This document shows positions 1-8,562 of a stretch of DNA of 50,233 nt, in pieces. This DNA comes from a bacterium (lineage in GTDB: Bacteria > Fidelibacterota > Marinisomatia > Marinisomatales > UBA1611), in the NCBI GenBank assembly GCA_004321745.1, contig SGYO01000013.1, positions 1 to 50,233 on the forward strand. The letters run 5' to 3'. The notes under the pieces were generated by a model, which was not told where the DNA came from, did not search any database, and worked only from the letters and a program-made list of their open reading frames with translations. The translations under genes were made by a program, and so were the position numbers. How positions within the stretch are numbered: position 1 is the first letter of the stretch; each line of letters starts with the position of its first letter.

Positions 1-2438
1 CCAATGAGGTTTATGATGCAGGGGGTAATTTAATGAGCGCTACTGAAGCAACTGATCAATATTTTTTACTTCCTTCTCCGACCTTTAATACAAATAGTAG
101 TCTCAGTTCTGATAATGGATATTTTAAATTAATTTTTGAAGAGGGCCCTGTTTTTTCCGATGAAGCCTCCACATCTGGTTTAGGTATACAAGATTTTAAG
201 GTTTTATTAACAAGCCTTAATGGACAAGTTGAAGAGGTATTCCCACTGTATGTAGTAGATCAAAATAATAATTTACTTGATGCTTCTGGTGCAGACACTG
301 TTAAACTTGACGTCAATCTTGATTTCATTCCAACAGGTGGAGAGATAGTTAGAATTTTCCCAAAGTCATCAAATGCTATTTTTAATTCGAATGGAGTAAA
401 CATGGATTCAGCTGAATTTGCTGGACCATTTACCCTAAATGATCAGTTGAAACCATTTCATAATTCAAACATTGAGACAGGTGCGATAAATATTTCATAC
501 AAGGATACAATAATTTTCTCTTTTAATGAGCCAATTAGATTATTAAACGGTCAACCATTAACGGATGATTCTGCTATGGAAAGTTTTGTAATTAAAGATA
601 TTGCTAGGTCTGATAGTATTATAATCTCTACTCCAGACTCTACAATAATTATACCTCCGGACAGCGTCGTGGATTATGTAACGTATTTCACTATAGTTAA
701 TGATCCATCTCCAGATAGTATATGGGTTATAATGACTCAACCTTTTGGAAGCGAGCATACTATGTCTTTAATCATAAAAGATAACTTTGAAGATTTTTCT
801 GGCAATAGGATTTTATCTGCCGATACAATAAACTTTGAAACTATCGATAATATAGCACCTGATTTTGTGGCTGGATCAGCAAAAATTGATTCTTTATTTT
901 ATATTTCATTACAGAATAACCCTTCTCAAAATTCTCGAAGATACTGTAATGTTCAATTATCGATAGATGACAATATATTTACTGATCAATCTGGTATAGA
1001 TGAAGTTATACCAGAGGATTTTTCTATAGATGTGATTAAAGGAAATGGGTTTTCATCATCAGCTAATATTGAAAACCTTACTTTTGTTGCCCCGGAAAAT
1101 TCTGGTAATGATTCAATAATTTTCCAAATAAAATTTGACGAAGTACCATCGGGGAAAGAAAAATTTTATATAAGGCCATTTAGTGATAATGCTATTTATG
1201 ACCTTGGTCAAAACTCTATGAGTGCAGAAAGTACTAGTGATACATTAACAACATATGATCTAAGATTTCCTACAATTGATTCTACTAGCTTGGAGCATGA
1301 GGGCTTTGTTGACCTTGTGAGCGATACTACTATAATTATCAAATTTTCTGAGCCAATAAATGTTGAGAGTTTTTCTTATAGGTTTACTTCAAGTTTAGAT
1401 ACACTTGGGTTCCAATTTGATTCAAGGCTTGAACCTGATTCATTAACAATCCTATTAGACTCTACAATTATGTCTTTTGATACTCTTCAATTAGAGGTCG
1501 TATTCATTGAAGATACATCAGGAAATGTTAGAGATAGCCTATTAAGTAGACGTTTTTTTACAAAAGCAGCAGGAGATTTCAGTGACCCGCCTGATGATCG
1601 TATTAGTTTAGAAGACCTTGCTGTTTTTATTTCAAGTTGGAATTCAAATGATTTTTCGAAGAACCTTGGTCCTTATATTGGAACCCCTCCAAATATTAAG
1701 ATTTCTCAAGATAGTTTATTTGGTATCGATGATGGAATGGCTTTTACTCAGATGTGGCGATGGTCAATAGAGAAATATGGACCTTTATATTTAGCTAATG
1801 AAAATGATGAAAATAACTCTTTATTGCAGATCAGTAATGATATGGTAAGCATAATTCCGATGCGAGGTGTGAAATACGGCCAATTGACTTTGGAATATGG
1901 ATATAATATTAATTCTATTAATGTTATTGATAACATTCAATTAAATGGAAATGGAATCATATTAAATGATATCAATGATGCTGAAGGAGTTGCCATAATT
2001 GAATTTGCTCACTTTGGGGATTTAAATCTTCCGATAGGATTTAATTTTAAAGCAGGTACTGCTGAAGACCTTGATGTGCGTGTGACATATGCTCTTTTTG
2101 ATGATAATTACAATCTTCTTGATGAAAAGGATAGTGTTGTAAATCGTGTTTTCATTCCAGAGGAGTTTTCACTAAAACAAAATTATCCTAATCCTTTTAA
2201 CCCAAAAACAGCGATCCAATTTTCTCTACCAGTAGATTCACATGTAGAGTTAGTTATTTATGATGTTAATGGGAAAATTGTAAATGAGATCATTAATTAT
2301 AATATGGTAACTGGGAATTATAAAGTAGTATGGGATGGAAAAAATACAGGTGGCGCTATTGTTGGATCGGGTATTTATTTCTATCGTATTAAAGCAGGAG
2401 CTTTTGTAGCATCTCAAAAAATGATTTTTATTAAATAA
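1..2438 (+). CDS. T9SS-exported protein with Ig-like domains (5' truncated by window edge)
   Basis: The first ATG is at 33, but the frame is open back to base 3 and reads NEVYDAGGNLMS, which looks like the end of a bacterial Ig-like (Big_5) strand. I therefore take the gene as cut by the window edge. A GGGGG run before the ATG mimics a ribosome site, but no signal peptide follows it. At least two more Ig-like modules follow (about residues 140-275 and 400-510 from the ATG), rich in Asp and Ser. Next comes a calcium-binding-like stretch (GDFSDPPDDRISLEDLAVF) with a dockerin-style Asp pattern. The last ~85 residues carry FSLKQNYPNPFNP and end in SGIYFYRIKAG...KMIFIK, the type-A T9SS sorting domain. 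By family knowledge it should be exported and anchored on, or released from, the outer surface. The ligand or substrate is unknown. Confidence 0.85.
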   Translation, partial: NEVYDAGGNLMSATEATDQYFLLPSPTFNTNSSLSSDNGYFKLIFEEGPVFSDEASTSGLGIQDFKVLLTSLNGQVEEVFPLYVVDQNNNLLDASGADTVKLDVNLDFIPTGGEIVRIFPKSSNAIFNSNGVNMDSAEFAGPFTLNDQLKPFHNSNIETGAINISYKDTIIFSFNEPIRLLNGQPLTDDSAMESFVIKDIARSDSIIISTPDSTIIIPPDSVVDYVTYFTIVNDPSPDSIWVIMTQPFGSEHTMSLIIKDNFEDFSGNRILSADTINFETIDNIAPDFVAGSAKIDSLFYISLQNNPSQNSRRYCNVQLSIDDNIFTDQSGIDEVIPEDFSIDVIKGNGFSSSANIENLTFVAPENSGNDSIIFQIKFDEVPSGKEKFYIRPFSDNAIYDLGQNSMSAESTSDTLTTYDLRFPTIDSTSLEHEGFVDLVSDTTIIIKFSEPINVESFSYRFTSSLDTLGFQFDSRLEPDSLTILLDSTIMSFDTLQLEVVFIEDTSGNVRDSLLSRRFFTKAAGDFSDPPDDRISLEDLAVFISSWNSNDFSKNLGPYIGTPPNIKISQDSLFGIDDGMAFTQMWRWSIEKYGPLYLANENDENNSLLQISNDMVSIIPMRGVKYGQLTLEYGYNINSINVIDNIQLNGNGIILNDINDAEGVAIIEFAHFGDLNLPIGFNFKAGTAEDLDVRVTYALFDDNYNLLDEKDSVVNRVFIPEEFSLKQNYPNPFNPKTAIQFSLPVDSHVELVIYDVNGKIVNEIINYNMVTGNYKVVWDGKNTGGAIVGSGIYFYRIKAGAFVASQKMIFIK

Positions 2439-2501
2439 TAAAGCGCAGATAGCGTATTAGTATGAGAAGTTAGTTGCTAGTGATTAGTAAATTTAATCGC
2501 T

Positions 2502-3893
2502 ATGAATGACGAATCTGGTAAAAAATCTCGACTCAAAGTTTTTTTAGAAAATCCCTCTAAAGCTCTATGGTCCTTAGCAATACCCATAATGTTCGGGATG
2601 GGTATTCAAACGTTTTATAACCTAGTGGATATGATATTTATAGGAAAACTAGGGGGCAACGCAATAACTGGCATTGCATTTAATATGCCTCTTTTCTTTT
2701 TAGTCCTTGGATTGACTATGGGTCTAGGTACTGGAGTTACAGCAGCAATAGCGCGATTTATTGGACAGGAAAATAAAAAACAAGCTGATAATTGTGCAGA
2801 GCATGCGGTAGTGATGGCTGTTATAATCAGTATAACATTATCATCAATTGGATTATTATTCGGGAAAGAAATTTTATCTTTGTTTGGTGCAGAGGGCGAG
2901 ATTTTAAATTTAGGCTGGGAATATTTACATGTAATGTGTGTGGGAATGCCTTTCATGATCTTTTCTGGATTTTTTAGATCAATCCTCTCAGGTGAGGGTG
3001 ACATGAAGTTTCCAATGATGGTTGCAGGGTTAGGCACAATATTAAATATCATTCTTGATCCAATTTTTATATTTGATTTAGAAAGTTTTGGGGGATTTGG
3101 TTTCGGGCTAGGAATTGCTGGTGCTGCTATGGCTACGGTTATTAGTCAAGTAGTGGTTTTCATTGTTTTTATTTTCATGTTATTTTTTAAAAACCATTCT
3201 TATATATCATTCAATCTAAGTGATTTCACTTTTTCGACTGATATTATATGGGATATTATTAAAGTAGGTCTACCTGCTTCATTATCTATGATCGTTATGG
3301 CAGTAGGGCAGGGAGTGTTTAATAAAATACTTGTTCATATTTCTGTTAACACAGTGGGTGCTTATCAAGTCGCGGGGAGGTTAGATATGCTTGTCTTTCT
3401 CCCGATCTTTTCAATTGCCGCATCTTTAACTACACTAGTTGGTATGTTTTACGGTGCTAAAGAGTACGGTGCACTAAGGTATATTATTAAATATGGTATT
3501 TTTTCTGCGTTACTCATAACAATAATATCATCTATTATTGTTTATACTTTTGCTGGAAATGTAGTAAGGTTTTTTACTGATGATGCATCTATTGTCGTCA
3601 TTGCGGTAAACTTTCTACAAATTTTTGCATTTGCTTATCCTTTTATTGCAGTGGGCATAACTACTGGTAGAGTTTTGCAAGGACTTGGGAAAGGCCTACC
3701 CGTATTGATAATAACTATTGTGAGGGTACTTGGCGTTTCTGCTCCTCTAGCACTATTTTTTGTTTTCATCATGGATAAAACTGTTGAATGGGTTTGGTAT
3801 TCTATGATCCTTTCAACTATTGTAGCCTTCGGAATAGGACTTACCTGGTTGGTCTCAACATTAAAAACATTGCCAGCGTCTAGACAAAGTTAA
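2502..3893 (+). CDS. MATE family multidrug/Na+ efflux transporter
   Basis: This 463-residue integral membrane protein has about twelve hydrophobic helices arranged as two related halves, the usual length and architecture of the MATE family. The N-terminal helix region with IPIMFGMGIQTFYNLVDMIFIG and the downstream GLGTGVTAAIARFIGQ stretch are typical MATE features. The family exports cationic drugs or metabolites in exchange for H+ or Na+, but the substrate here cannot be read from sequence. It starts 63 bases after the T9SS gene, with no obvious Shine-Dalgarno sequence. It ends five bases from the tail of the convergent SDR gene. Confidence 0.9.
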   Translation: MNDESGKKSRLKVFLENPSKALWSLAIPIMFGMGIQTFYNLVDMIFIGKLGGNAITGIAFNMPLFFLVLGLTMGLGTGVTAAIARFIGQENKKQADNCAEHAVVMAVIISITLSSIGLLFGKEILSLFGAEGEILNLGWEYLHVMCVGMPFMIFSGFFRSILSGEGDMKFPMMVAGLGTILNIILDPIFIFDLESFGGFGFGLGIAGAAMATVISQVVVFIVFIFMLFFKNHSYISFNLSDFTFSTDIIWDIIKVGLPASLSMIVMAVGQGVFNKILVHISVNTVGAYQVAGRLDMLVFLPIFSIAASLTTLVGMFYGAKEYGALRYIIKYGIFSALLITIISSIIVYTFAGNVVRFFTDDASIVVIAVNFLQIFAFAYPFIAVGITTGRVLQGLGKGLPVLIITIVRVLGVSAPLALFFVFIMDKTVEWVWYSMILSTIVAFGIGLTWLVSTLKTLPASRQS

Positions 3894-3898
3894 AATAA

Positions 3899-4672
3899 TT
3901 AGTTTTTATCGTACTTTGTTATTCTATTTTTTGATCGATAGACTAATGAGTCAATGATGAACTGTGGTAATAAATTTATTAGCTTTGTAAGTACATTCAT
4001 TTGCCATGGGTACACATATGTTTTTTTATTTTTTTCTATTACTTTAATAAATGCTAAAGCAGCAGTGTTGACATCTTTTAAGAAAGGTTTGAATAAAATT
4101 TTCTTTGTCATTGGAGTATCTATAAAACCAGGGCAGATAGAAATAGTATTAATACCATAATCGGAAAGTATTGGTCTCCAAGAATCAAAAAGGCGCCTAA
4201 CTGCAACTTTTGATGCTGAGTAACCTCCTTTATGTGGGATTGGAATAAAGCTTGCAACAGAGCTAACAACTACGACTTTACCTCGTTTTTGCTTCTGCAT
4301 TTGAATTAAAAAAGGTACAATAGTATTTGTTACTCCAAGAATATTTGTATGTAATACGTTATTTATTTTTTCGCTTGAGCCTGAAAATAAATGATCACTG
4401 CTACCTACTCCAGAATTCGCAATTATAATATCAATACCTTTGGCCTTTTTTATGAAATCTTGGGCTGATTTTTCACAATTTAGCGGGATATTCACATCAT
4501 TTTCATAAATGAATGTTTCACAATTTCGTAGTTCACATTCTTCTTTTAATTCCTCTAGTAATTCTACTCTTCGCGCACCTAAACCTAGAATTGTATTATC
4601 ACTTGCATAGTTAATTGCTAAAGCTCTTCCTATACCAGTACTTGCGCCCATAATAAATATTTTTCTCTTCAT
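3899..4672 (-). CDS. Short-chain dehydrogenase/reductase (SDR)
   Basis: This 257-residue classical SDR has the NAD(P)-binding glycine motif GASTGIG at residues 9-15 and the NSGVG structural motif (NAG counterpart) at 86-90. The catalytic set is Ser138, Tyr151 and Lys155 (YSASK), and PGFIDTPMT follows the active site. The family performs NAD(P)H-dependent reduction or oxidation of hydroxyl or keto groups. Arg34-Arg35 after the second beta strand favours NADP(H), by inference. It is the last gene of the seven-gene minus-strand operon, two bases after the metallo-hydrolase gene. Its link to amino-sugar metabolism rests only on this position. The C-terminal 35 residues are more hydrophobic and basic and might associate with the membrane. 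Confidence 0.9.
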   Translation of the reverse strand: MKRKIFIMGASTGIGRALAINYASDNTILGLGARRVELLEELKEECELRNCETFIYENDVNIPLNCEKSAQDFIKKAKGIDIIIANSGVGSSDHLFSGSSEKINNVLHTNILGVTNTIVPFLIQMQKQKRGKVVVVSSVASFIPIPHKGGYSASKVAVRRLFDSWRPILSDYGINTISICPGFIDTPMTKKILFKPFLKDVNTAALAFIKVIEKNKKTYVYPWQMNVLTKLINLLPQFIIDSLVYRSKNRITKYDKN

Positions 4673-4674
4673 TC

Positions 4675-5610
4675 CTAAAAATAAAATTTCATGCCTAATC
4701 TTGCAGTGTTATGACCATTTTTGATAATACTTCTAGATGCAGCTGATTTCTCTAATAAGGCAGGATTTGTGTGGTTCATATGGATGAAAAATATCTTTCT
4801 TTGGTCCCGTTTTAAAAGTCTGCTAAAATAATTCATACTTTCAATGATCAAAGGATGCGGTATTTCACTCATATTCCTATTTGGTACTTCGTCATCATAA
4901 TAGAAAGTTCCATCCAAAAGAGCATATGAATTGGATTCTATCCAAAATAAAATATCATGCTCCCATTTTTCCCATTTGTCTATGTCAGGTATATATAACA
5001 TCGATTCATTTGGGCCAATAATATTGTAACCGACTGTTTCAGAGAATTCATCTCTATGTGGCACTAGGAAAGGCTCAATTATGAGGTCTCTAGCCAGCAA
5101 AACTTCCTCTTTGTCCTTTATAGGAAAAAGTTTAATGTTTTTAAGTTTTACTAGTTGATTCCATGGACCATTTTCTTCAAGATATTTTTTCATTTTTGGC
5201 ATAGCATAAACAACAACATTTTTTGCTCCCATTACCTCTCTGCCTAATTGCATTAGGCCAGAGTAATGACCCATGTGAGCATGAGTCAAAAATATTCCTG
5301 CTAGTCTAGCTTTATGTTTATTCGTAATTATGTGGTATTGTTTTGCGAAATCAGGAGTCGCATCTATCATCCAAGCTAGGCCTGTTCTTGGATCAATGAT
5401 TGCAATGCTAGCAACCATTTTACGTAAACTGTCAGATAACCAGGCATCTATACAACACAATTTTTCGCAACCAGCATGTGGAAACCCACCATCCTGGGTA
5501 GTACCAAGCACTACAGCATAGGGTCGCTTTGTTAAATATTGATGATTATTTTGAGATTGAATTTTTTGACTAACAGAAATTATAAAGCTAATAAAAAATA
5601 TTATTCTCAT
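4675..5610 (-). CDS. PqqB-like metallo-beta-lactamase-fold hydrolase, exported
   Basis: The protein has 311 residues. The first 19 are hydrophobic (MRIIFFISFIISVSQKIQS) and look like a signal peptide. The fold signature is HAHMGH at residues 110-115, the metal-binding motif of the metallo-beta-lactamase superfamily. The preceding segment GTTQDGGFPHAGCEKLCC is characteristic of the PqqB-like subgroup. Later His residues (PHRDEF, IHMNHTNP) are probable additional metal ligands. True PqqB acts in the cytoplasm with PqqA and PqqC-E, and none of those genes is present here. A separate periplasmic hydrolase role is therefore more likely, with unknown substrate. Its start overlaps the stop of the acetyltransferase gene by one base (TAATG), which suggests translational coupling. 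Confidence 0.82.
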   Translation of the reverse strand: MRIIFFISFIISVSQKIQSQNNHQYLTKRPYAVVLGTTQDGGFPHAGCEKLCCIDAWLSDSLRKMVASIAIIDPRTGLAWMIDATPDFAKQYHIITNKHKARLAGIFLTHAHMGHYSGLMQLGREVMGAKNVVVYAMPKMKKYLEENGPWNQLVKLKNIKLFPIKDKEEVLLARDLIIEPFLVPHRDEFSETVGYNIIGPNESMLYIPDIDKWEKWEHDILFWIESNSYALLDGTFYYDDEVPNRNMSEIPHPLIIESMNYFSRLLKRDQRKIFFIHMNHTNPALLEKSAASRSIIKNGHNTARLGMKFYF

Positions 5611-6722
5611 TATAGGTTTATAAATATCTTTTTTCTATAGAGCCATAGCAAGACTAACCAAAACCCAACTAGGTGAGCAAAAGCAAATAAGAAAGAACCA
5701 AACATATCTCCCCCTATGGGCACAAACAAAGTTTTATAAAGATATCCATATCCTGATATTGACTGACCTTCAAGGTCAAATCTTAATCTTAAAATTATTT
5801 TTGTCCATAGTCCAGATAATACAAAAAGGAATATGGAATTCGTTCCAAATATCTGAAAAACCCATAATGGTTTTTTCCATTTTTTGATATCAATCATATA
5901 ACATAATGCAGATAAGAAAAGTGTAGCAATACCGCCAGTAAATAAAACATAAGAGCTGGTCCATAGCTGTTTATTGATTGGGAATAGAAGTCCCCATATC
6001 ATTCCAACTATTATAAGACCAATTCCAAAAGTAGACATCCTTTTTACATTATCCAAAAAATCCTTAGTAGTGTGAAGCATTGAACCTACTAAATATCCAA
6101 TCAAAACAGTTACAACCGAAGGTATAGTGCTTAGTAATCCTTCAGGGTCAAACTGAATTCCAGTCCCTCCGTAAAGGTGGCTTTCACCCAAAAGAAAAAT
6201 ATCAATCTTTCGAATTAAATTATGCTCAAGACTGTAAGGATCCTCCCCTCCACCAATCCACAAAATACCCCAGTATGCAATTAAGATACCTAAAGCAGAA
6301 ATAAATATTTTTTTTAGATCCAAGTGTATTACCATGATTGCTGCTATGCCATAGGCTAGAGCAATTCGCTGGAGGACGCCCATTATCCTAAAACTGCTCC
6401 AATCCCAATCTTGTTGAATGAATGGGAAAGCATGAATAAATGTACCTGCTAAAAAAATAGACAATGTTCTAAAAAAAACATGCTTATAAAAATCTTTTGA
6501 TGCGAAGGAGTGCCATCTTACAAATGCAAACCTCATTGCTGCACCAACAATAAAAAGAAAGAATGGAAAAACTAGATCTGTAGGCGTACAGCCATGCCAT
6601 TTTGCATGTCTTAATGGAGCATATACAAATGCCCAACTACCCGGATTATTAACTATTATCATCATTGCAATAGTTAAACCTCTAAAAATATCAATAGATA
6701 AAATTCTTCTAGGCTTTGACAT
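5610..6722 (-). CDS. NagX/HGSNAT-like transmembrane acyltransferase (DUF5009-type)
   Basis: The protein has 370 residues and about ten transmembrane helices. It opens with RRILSIDIFRGLTIAMMI, followed by RHAKWHGCTPTDLVFPFFLFIVG (residues 38-60), the hallmark of the heparan-alpha-glucosaminide N-acetyltransferase/NagX family. His39 aligns by eye with the active-site histidine of human HGSNAT. That enzyme passes acetyl from cytoplasmic acetyl-CoA across the membrane to the amino group of a terminal glucosamine. In bacteria the family often sits in N-acetylglucosamine utilisation clusters, which fits the neighbouring hexosaminidase, sugar kinase and symporter. The actual acceptor is inferred from family and context. 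It lies seven bases downstream of the symporter gene and is coupled to the following metallo-hydrolase. Confidence 0.88.
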   Translation of the reverse strand: MSKPRRILSIDIFRGLTIAMMIIVNNPGSWAFVYAPLRHAKWHGCTPTDLVFPFFLFIVGAAMRFAFVRWHSFASKDFYKHVFFRTLSIFLAGTFIHAFPFIQQDWDWSSFRIMGVLQRIALAYGIAAIMVIHLDLKKIFISALGILIAYWGILWIGGGEDPYSLEHNLIRKIDIFLLGESHLYGGTGIQFDPEGLLSTIPSVVTVLIGYLVGSMLHTTKDFLDNVKRMSTFGIGLIIVGMIWGLLFPINKQLWTSSYVLFTGGIATLFLSALCYMIDIKKWKKPLWVFQIFGTNSIFLFVLSGLWTKIILRLRFDLEGQSISGYGYLYKTLFVPIGGDMFGSFLFAFAHLVGFWLVLLWLYRKKIFINL

Positions 6723-6729
6723 AATGTAT

Positions 6730-8562
6730 CTAGGTTAATTTCGAAATATTTCTATTCCAAATAAGGTATGACCCTATTCCAGCAAATCCAAACAGAATTA
6801 CTGATGAACTGTAATTTTGAAAAATTAAGTTTCCAATGCCAAAAGTAAATCCATAGATCATCATCACACCCGCAAGCCACAAAATGAATATACCTTTTGT
6901 TACAGGCTGTAGAGTATGATCAAAAGAGGAAGTTACTGGTCCCCACCATCCGCCAGGTTGTACCCTTTTATAAAATGATTCAAGTTTAGTCATTGGCTCA
7001 GGCTCAGTAAAAAAGGTGACTGTAACCCATGCAATTATAGCTATGGGAACGATAATCATCAATTTGTGATGAACTTGAAGAGACATACCAAAAATTGAGG
7101 GAGCGGATCCGAATAAGGAGTACTCTAGATTGTTATTAATTGTTTGAAAATAGGCAATTATCTCAAATGATATTGTAATCAAGATCGAAGTAGCTAGCGC
7201 AGTAATTTCACTCCATGCATTTACCCTCCACCAAAACCATCGAAGGATTAATACAAGGCCAATACCTGCACCCATTGCAAAAATAAATTCCCATGCCTTA
7301 GATATACTTTGCATTTTAAGTGCAGTAAAAGCAGCAAGTATCATCAGGATAACAGTCATTATTTTTCCTACTAAGACATAATGCCTCTCAGTTTCATTGG
7401 GTTTGAAAAATCGTTTATATATGTCATTTATCAAATATGAAACTCCCCAATTCAAGTGCGTATCAATTGTAGACATGAATGCTGCTAAAAAAGAAACGAT
7501 AAGAATACCTTTAAGACCAGGGCCAAGGAGCGTGTTCATTACAAGTGGATAACCTGCTTTCACTCCTAATTCTGAGTATTCTGAAGGAATAATGGGGAAC
7601 ATTACTATAGAAACCACGGCTACAATAATCCAAGGCCATACGCGAAGAGCATAATGTGCAATGTTAAACCACAATGTAGCTAGTAGGGCGTGTCTTTCAT
7701 TTTTTGCAGAGGACATTCGTTGTATAATATACCCTCCACCATCTGTACCATGATGTGACCACCACATGACGGAAATAAAGATTAAAAACTTGGAAAATGG
7801 GGATTCCCAAAATGTTTGTGTTGCTACGCCAGTATCTGGTATTGGTGGAATAAATTTTAATGTGTTGTCAGTTACAACATCTGATCCAAGAAGTTCATTT
7901 AATTTTGATAACAAAACTTCCATACCGCCAACATAACTCAATGCGATTATTGCTAATGCAATTGATCCAAACATCGCAATTACAAATTGAACTAAATCGG
8001 TCACAACTACGCCCCAAAATCCTGATAGTATTGCATAGACCAAAGCAATTATAACACATAACCATACAGCGGTCCATTTATCCATATTAAGCATAACAGA
8101 TACCACAGAGGCCATCGCATTTATAACCCAACCCATTACAATAAAATTGTATAGAATGGCAAAATATCCTGCTTTAAAGGCTCTAAGAAATGCCGCAGGT
8201 TTTCCACTGTAACGAAGTTCAAGAAGTTCATTATCTGTTAGAATTTCTGCTCTCCTCCAAAGTCTAGAAAAAAGAAAAACACTTAGTAGGGAGCCCATTA
8301 ATAAATTCCACCAAAACCAATTTTGCCAAATACCTGGTCCTCTAACAAATTCTGTAATGGCTAAAGGAGTATCAGCAGCAAAGGTCGTTGCAACCATAGA
8401 GGTACCTACAATCCACCAAGGCAGTGACCTACCAGATAGGAAATATTCTTCAGTGCTTGAAGCTGCTCTCTTTGAAAAATATATACCTACGCCAAGCGAA
8501 AATAATATATATGAAATAATAATTGACCAATCAATCCAATGTAATGTTATTGATTCACTCAT
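6730..8562 (-). CDS. Sodium:solute symporter (SSF family)
   Basis: This 610-residue membrane protein has about fourteen helices. The N-terminal helix is followed by AASSTEEYFLSGRSLPWW and TTFAADTPLAITEF, the standard SSF sequence around helices 1-2. The family couples import of sugars, amino acids or carboxylates to the Na+ gradient. Operon context makes an amino sugar or a peptidoglycan fragment the likeliest cargo, but the sequence does not prove this. Length and the extra C-terminal helices match the sugar-transporting branch better than the short proline-transporter branch. The start overlaps the SpoIID-family gene by eight bases. An AAAGGAT sequence six bases before the ATG could serve as a ribosome site, one of few in the window. 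Confidence 0.92.
   Translation of the reverse strand: MSESITLHWIDWSIIISYILFSLGVGIYFSKRAASSTEEYFLSGRSLPWWIVGTSMVATTFAADTPLAITEFVRGPGIWQNWFWWNLLMGSLLSVFLFSRLWRRAEILTDNELLELRYSGKPAAFLRAFKAGYFAILYNFIVMGWVINAMASVVSVMLNMDKWTAVWLCVIIALVYAILSGFWGVVVTDLVQFVIAMFGSIALAIIALSYVGGMEVLLSKLNELLGSDVVTDNTLKFIPPIPDTGVATQTFWESPFSKFLIFISVMWWSHHGTDGGGYIIQRMSSAKNERHALLATLWFNIAHYALRVWPWIIVAVVSIVMFPIIPSEYSELGVKAGYPLVMNTLLGPGLKGILIVSFLAAFMSTIDTHLNWGVSYLINDIYKRFFKPNETERHYVLVGKIMTVILMILAAFTALKMQSISKAWEFIFAMGAGIGLVLILRWFWWRVNAWSEITALATSILITISFEIIAYFQTINNNLEYSLFGSAPSIFGMSLQVHHKLMIIVPIAIIAWVTVTFFTEPEPMTKLESFYKRVQPGGWWGPVTSSFDHTLQPVTKGIFILWLAGVMMIYGFTFGIGNLIFQNYSSSVILFGFAGIGSYLIWNRNISKLT

Noticed and set aside
20-33. GGGGG followed by ATG at 33, looking like a ribosome site and start
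   Set aside because: The frame continues upstream to the window edge in good Ig-like sequence, and no signal peptide follows the ATG. The purine run encodes Gly-Gly of a protein motif.
2615-3052. 145-residue minus-strand frame opposite the MATE gene
   Set aside because: It lies wholly inside a clear membrane-protein gene and has no motifs of its own.
3884-3919. Inverted repeat ACAAAGT...ACTTTGT between the convergent MATE and SDR genes as a terminator
   Set aside because: The arms are only 7 bp, A+T-rich, with a 22-base loop, so the hairpin would be weak. I keep it only as a possibility.
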